7,326 bases of DNA from CBDCWA01 sp046048295 (GTDB taxonomy: Bacteria > Pseudomonadota > Alphaproteobacteria > Rhizobiales > Hyphomicrobiaceae). The notes under the pieces were generated by a model. The model was not told where the DNA came from. It made no database searches and saw nothing but the letters and a program-made list of their open reading frames with translations. Positions within the stretch are counted from its first letter, which is position 1, and each line of letters begins with the position of its first letter. This document shows positions 6,199 to 7,326 of this stretch, piece by piece. The stretch is taken from contig JBJOGJ010000197.1 in NCBI GenBank assembly GCA_046048295.1, positions 1-7,326 of the forward strand. The letters are read 5' to 3'. Both the position numbers and the translations under genes were made by a program.

Positions 6199-7326
6199 GG
6201 CTCGAGTTCAACGAACAGCGCAGCAGGATCAAGTCCCGCATTCTTCAGTCTCGCTTCGAGCCTTGCCCGCTTGTCACCGCCGAGTCGCAAACGCAGGATC
6301 AGAGCGCCGCCCTCGGCGGTCTCACGCTCGATGACATCGGTGTTCTCGTATATCCAATGCATGAGTGCTCCCGCTGTAGGCGGTAGTTGTAGCGTCACCA
6401 CCTCTTCGGTTCTTCCGAGGTGCTGGTCGATCGCCTCCAGCAACTGCTGCATGCCCTGCCCCGTTGCGGCCGAGATGAGAACTGGCGTGTGCTCCTCCCG
6501 CTGCATGCGGTGGCGAACCAAATCGATTTCGTCCGGTGCCAGCAGATCGACCTTGTTCCATACCTCCAGGAGGTTCGTTGCATTAGGGCCAACTTCCAGT
6601 CCGAGTTCCGTCAGGACAGCTTCCACATCCGCCCGCTGCGCAGCGGTCTCGGCATGTGAGATGTCCCGCACATGCAGGATCAAGTCGGCCGTCAGCACCT
6701 CTTCGAGGGTGGCGCGGAACGCAGCAACCAGCATGGTCGGCAGGTCGGAAATGAAGCCGACGGTGTCGGACAGGATGATGCGGCGGCGACTTGGCAGGCG
6801 GATTTCCCGCATTGTCGGGTCCAGAGTTGCAAAGACTTGGTCCTGTGCGAGGACGCCTGCCCCAGAAAGCCGGTTGAACAGGGTCGATTTGCCTGCGTTC
6901 GTGTAGCCGACGAGGGCCACGACCGGATACGGGACGCGGCGGCGACCGGCGCGGTGCAATTCCCGCGTGCGGACTACGCCGGCGAGTTCCTGCTTGATCT
7001 TCTCGATCCTGGCCTCAATCATTCGACGGTCGAGTTCGAGCTGGCTCTCGCCCGGCCCACCTAGGAAGCCGGCGCCGCCGCGCTGGCGCTCGAGGTGGGT
7101 CCAGCTTCGGACCAGCCGGCTGCGTTGATAGGTGAGGTGCGCAAGCTCGACCTGCAGCACGCCTTCTCGTGTCTGTGCACGGCTCCCGAAGATTTCCAGG
7201 ATCAAGCCCGTTCGGTCCAGCACCTTGGCATTCAGCGCCTTCTCGAGATTGCGCTGCTGCCCTGGTGACAGTGCATGGTCGACGATGACGAGTTCGACAT
7301 CATTGGCGGCGACTTCTGCCGTAAGT
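6132..7326 (-). CDS. hflX: HflX, ribosome-associated GTPase (N-terminus beyond window)
   Basis: Translational GTPase of the TRAFAC/Obg-HflX group that binds the 50S subunit and, in E. coli, splits stalled or hibernating ribosomes after stress. The frame is open to the right edge, giving 397 visible residues. A GTG at 7223 is internal: upstream of it lies typical HflX N-domain sequence (VDHALSPGQQRNLEKAL). In visible-fragment numbering, the HflX hallmark GGPGESQLELDRRMIE is at about 89-104. The G motifs follow: GYTNAGKS (140-147), the switch I region FATLDPTMRE (165-174), DTVGF (187-191), NKVD (257-260) and SAATGQG (285-291). A C-terminal domain ends in LFVELEPQP. The last 21 residues, rich in serine, are encoded wholly inside mazG on the opposite strand. 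Upstream, outside the window, hfq is the gene I would expect from alphaproteobacterial gene order. Confidence 0.97.
   Translation of the reverse strand, partial: LTAEVAANDVELVIVDHALSPGQQRNLEKALNAKVLDRTGLILEIFGSRAQTREGVLQVELAHLTYQRSRLVRSWTHLERQRGGAGFLGGPGESQLELDRRMIEARIEKIKQELAGVVRTRELHRAGRRRVPYPVVALVGYTNAGKSTLFNRLSGAGVLAQDQVFATLDPTMREIRLPSRRRIILSDTVGFISDLPTMLVAAFRATLEEVLTADLILHVRDISHAETAAQRADVEAVLTELGLEVGPNATNLLEVWNKVDLLAPDEIDLVRHRMQREEHTPVLISAATGQGMQQLLEAIDQHLGRTEEVVTLQLPPTAGALMHWIYENTDVIERETAEGGALILRLRLGGDKRARLEARLKNAGLDPAALFVELEPQPLRSLDLASSQSKSISSRDD

Noticed and set aside
6271..6906. 211-codon plus-strand open frame opposite hflX
   Set aside because: Serine/arginine-rich antisense translation of the conserved GTPase domain; no motif of its own.
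1..7326. Defence island, CRISPR array, toxin-antitoxin pair, prophage or insertion sequence
   Set aside because: I read both strands and found no spaced direct repeats, transposase, integrase, nuclease or toxin-like gene. MazG here is the two-domain housekeeping enzyme, with no mazEF genes beside it.

Overview
This window is ordinary chromosomal sequence from a GC-rich Gram-negative bacterium, most likely an alphaproteobacterium and plausibly a member of the Hyphomicrobiales (Rhizobiales). The case rests on the protein families and their order: lptF-lptG divergent from pepA, and hflX next to mazG, are arrangements I recall from that class. No taxon can be fixed without a database search. I see no mobile element, CRISPR array, tRNA, rRNA, integrase or phage gene, and no frameshifted or broken gene.

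Layout, left to right. Positions 1-854 (minus) hold the N-terminal two thirds of lptG, cut by the left edge. It overlaps lptF (851-2092, minus) by an ATGA start/stop junction. Together they encode the permease half of the lipopolysaccharide transporter. A 238-bp divergent spacer holds a good sigma70-type promoter for lptFG and then pepA (2331-3884, plus), a leucyl aminopeptidase with all catalytic residues in place. A 203-bp convergent gap with an AT-rich patch separates pepA from a minus-strand pair: arfB (4088-4525), a GGQ-motif peptidyl-tRNA hydrolase that rescues stalled ribosomes, and upstream of it an unrecognised six-helix membrane protein (4522-5259). These two share a GTGA stop/start overlap. 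A 96-bp divergent spacer leads to mazG (5356-6198, plus), a two-domain nucleoside triphosphate pyrophosphohydrolase. Its 3' end overlaps the 3' end of hflX (6132 to the right edge, minus), a ribosome-associated GTPase whose N-terminus lies outside the window.

The left part serves outer-membrane biogenesis. The centre and right carry housekeeping and stress functions: peptide turnover, ribosome rescue, ribosome recycling and nucleotide-pool sanitation. I found no undescribed multi-gene system. The points most worth a second look are the 67-bp tail-to-tail overlap of mazG and hflX, the unknown membrane protein coupled to arfB, and the AT-rich island between pepA and arfB.
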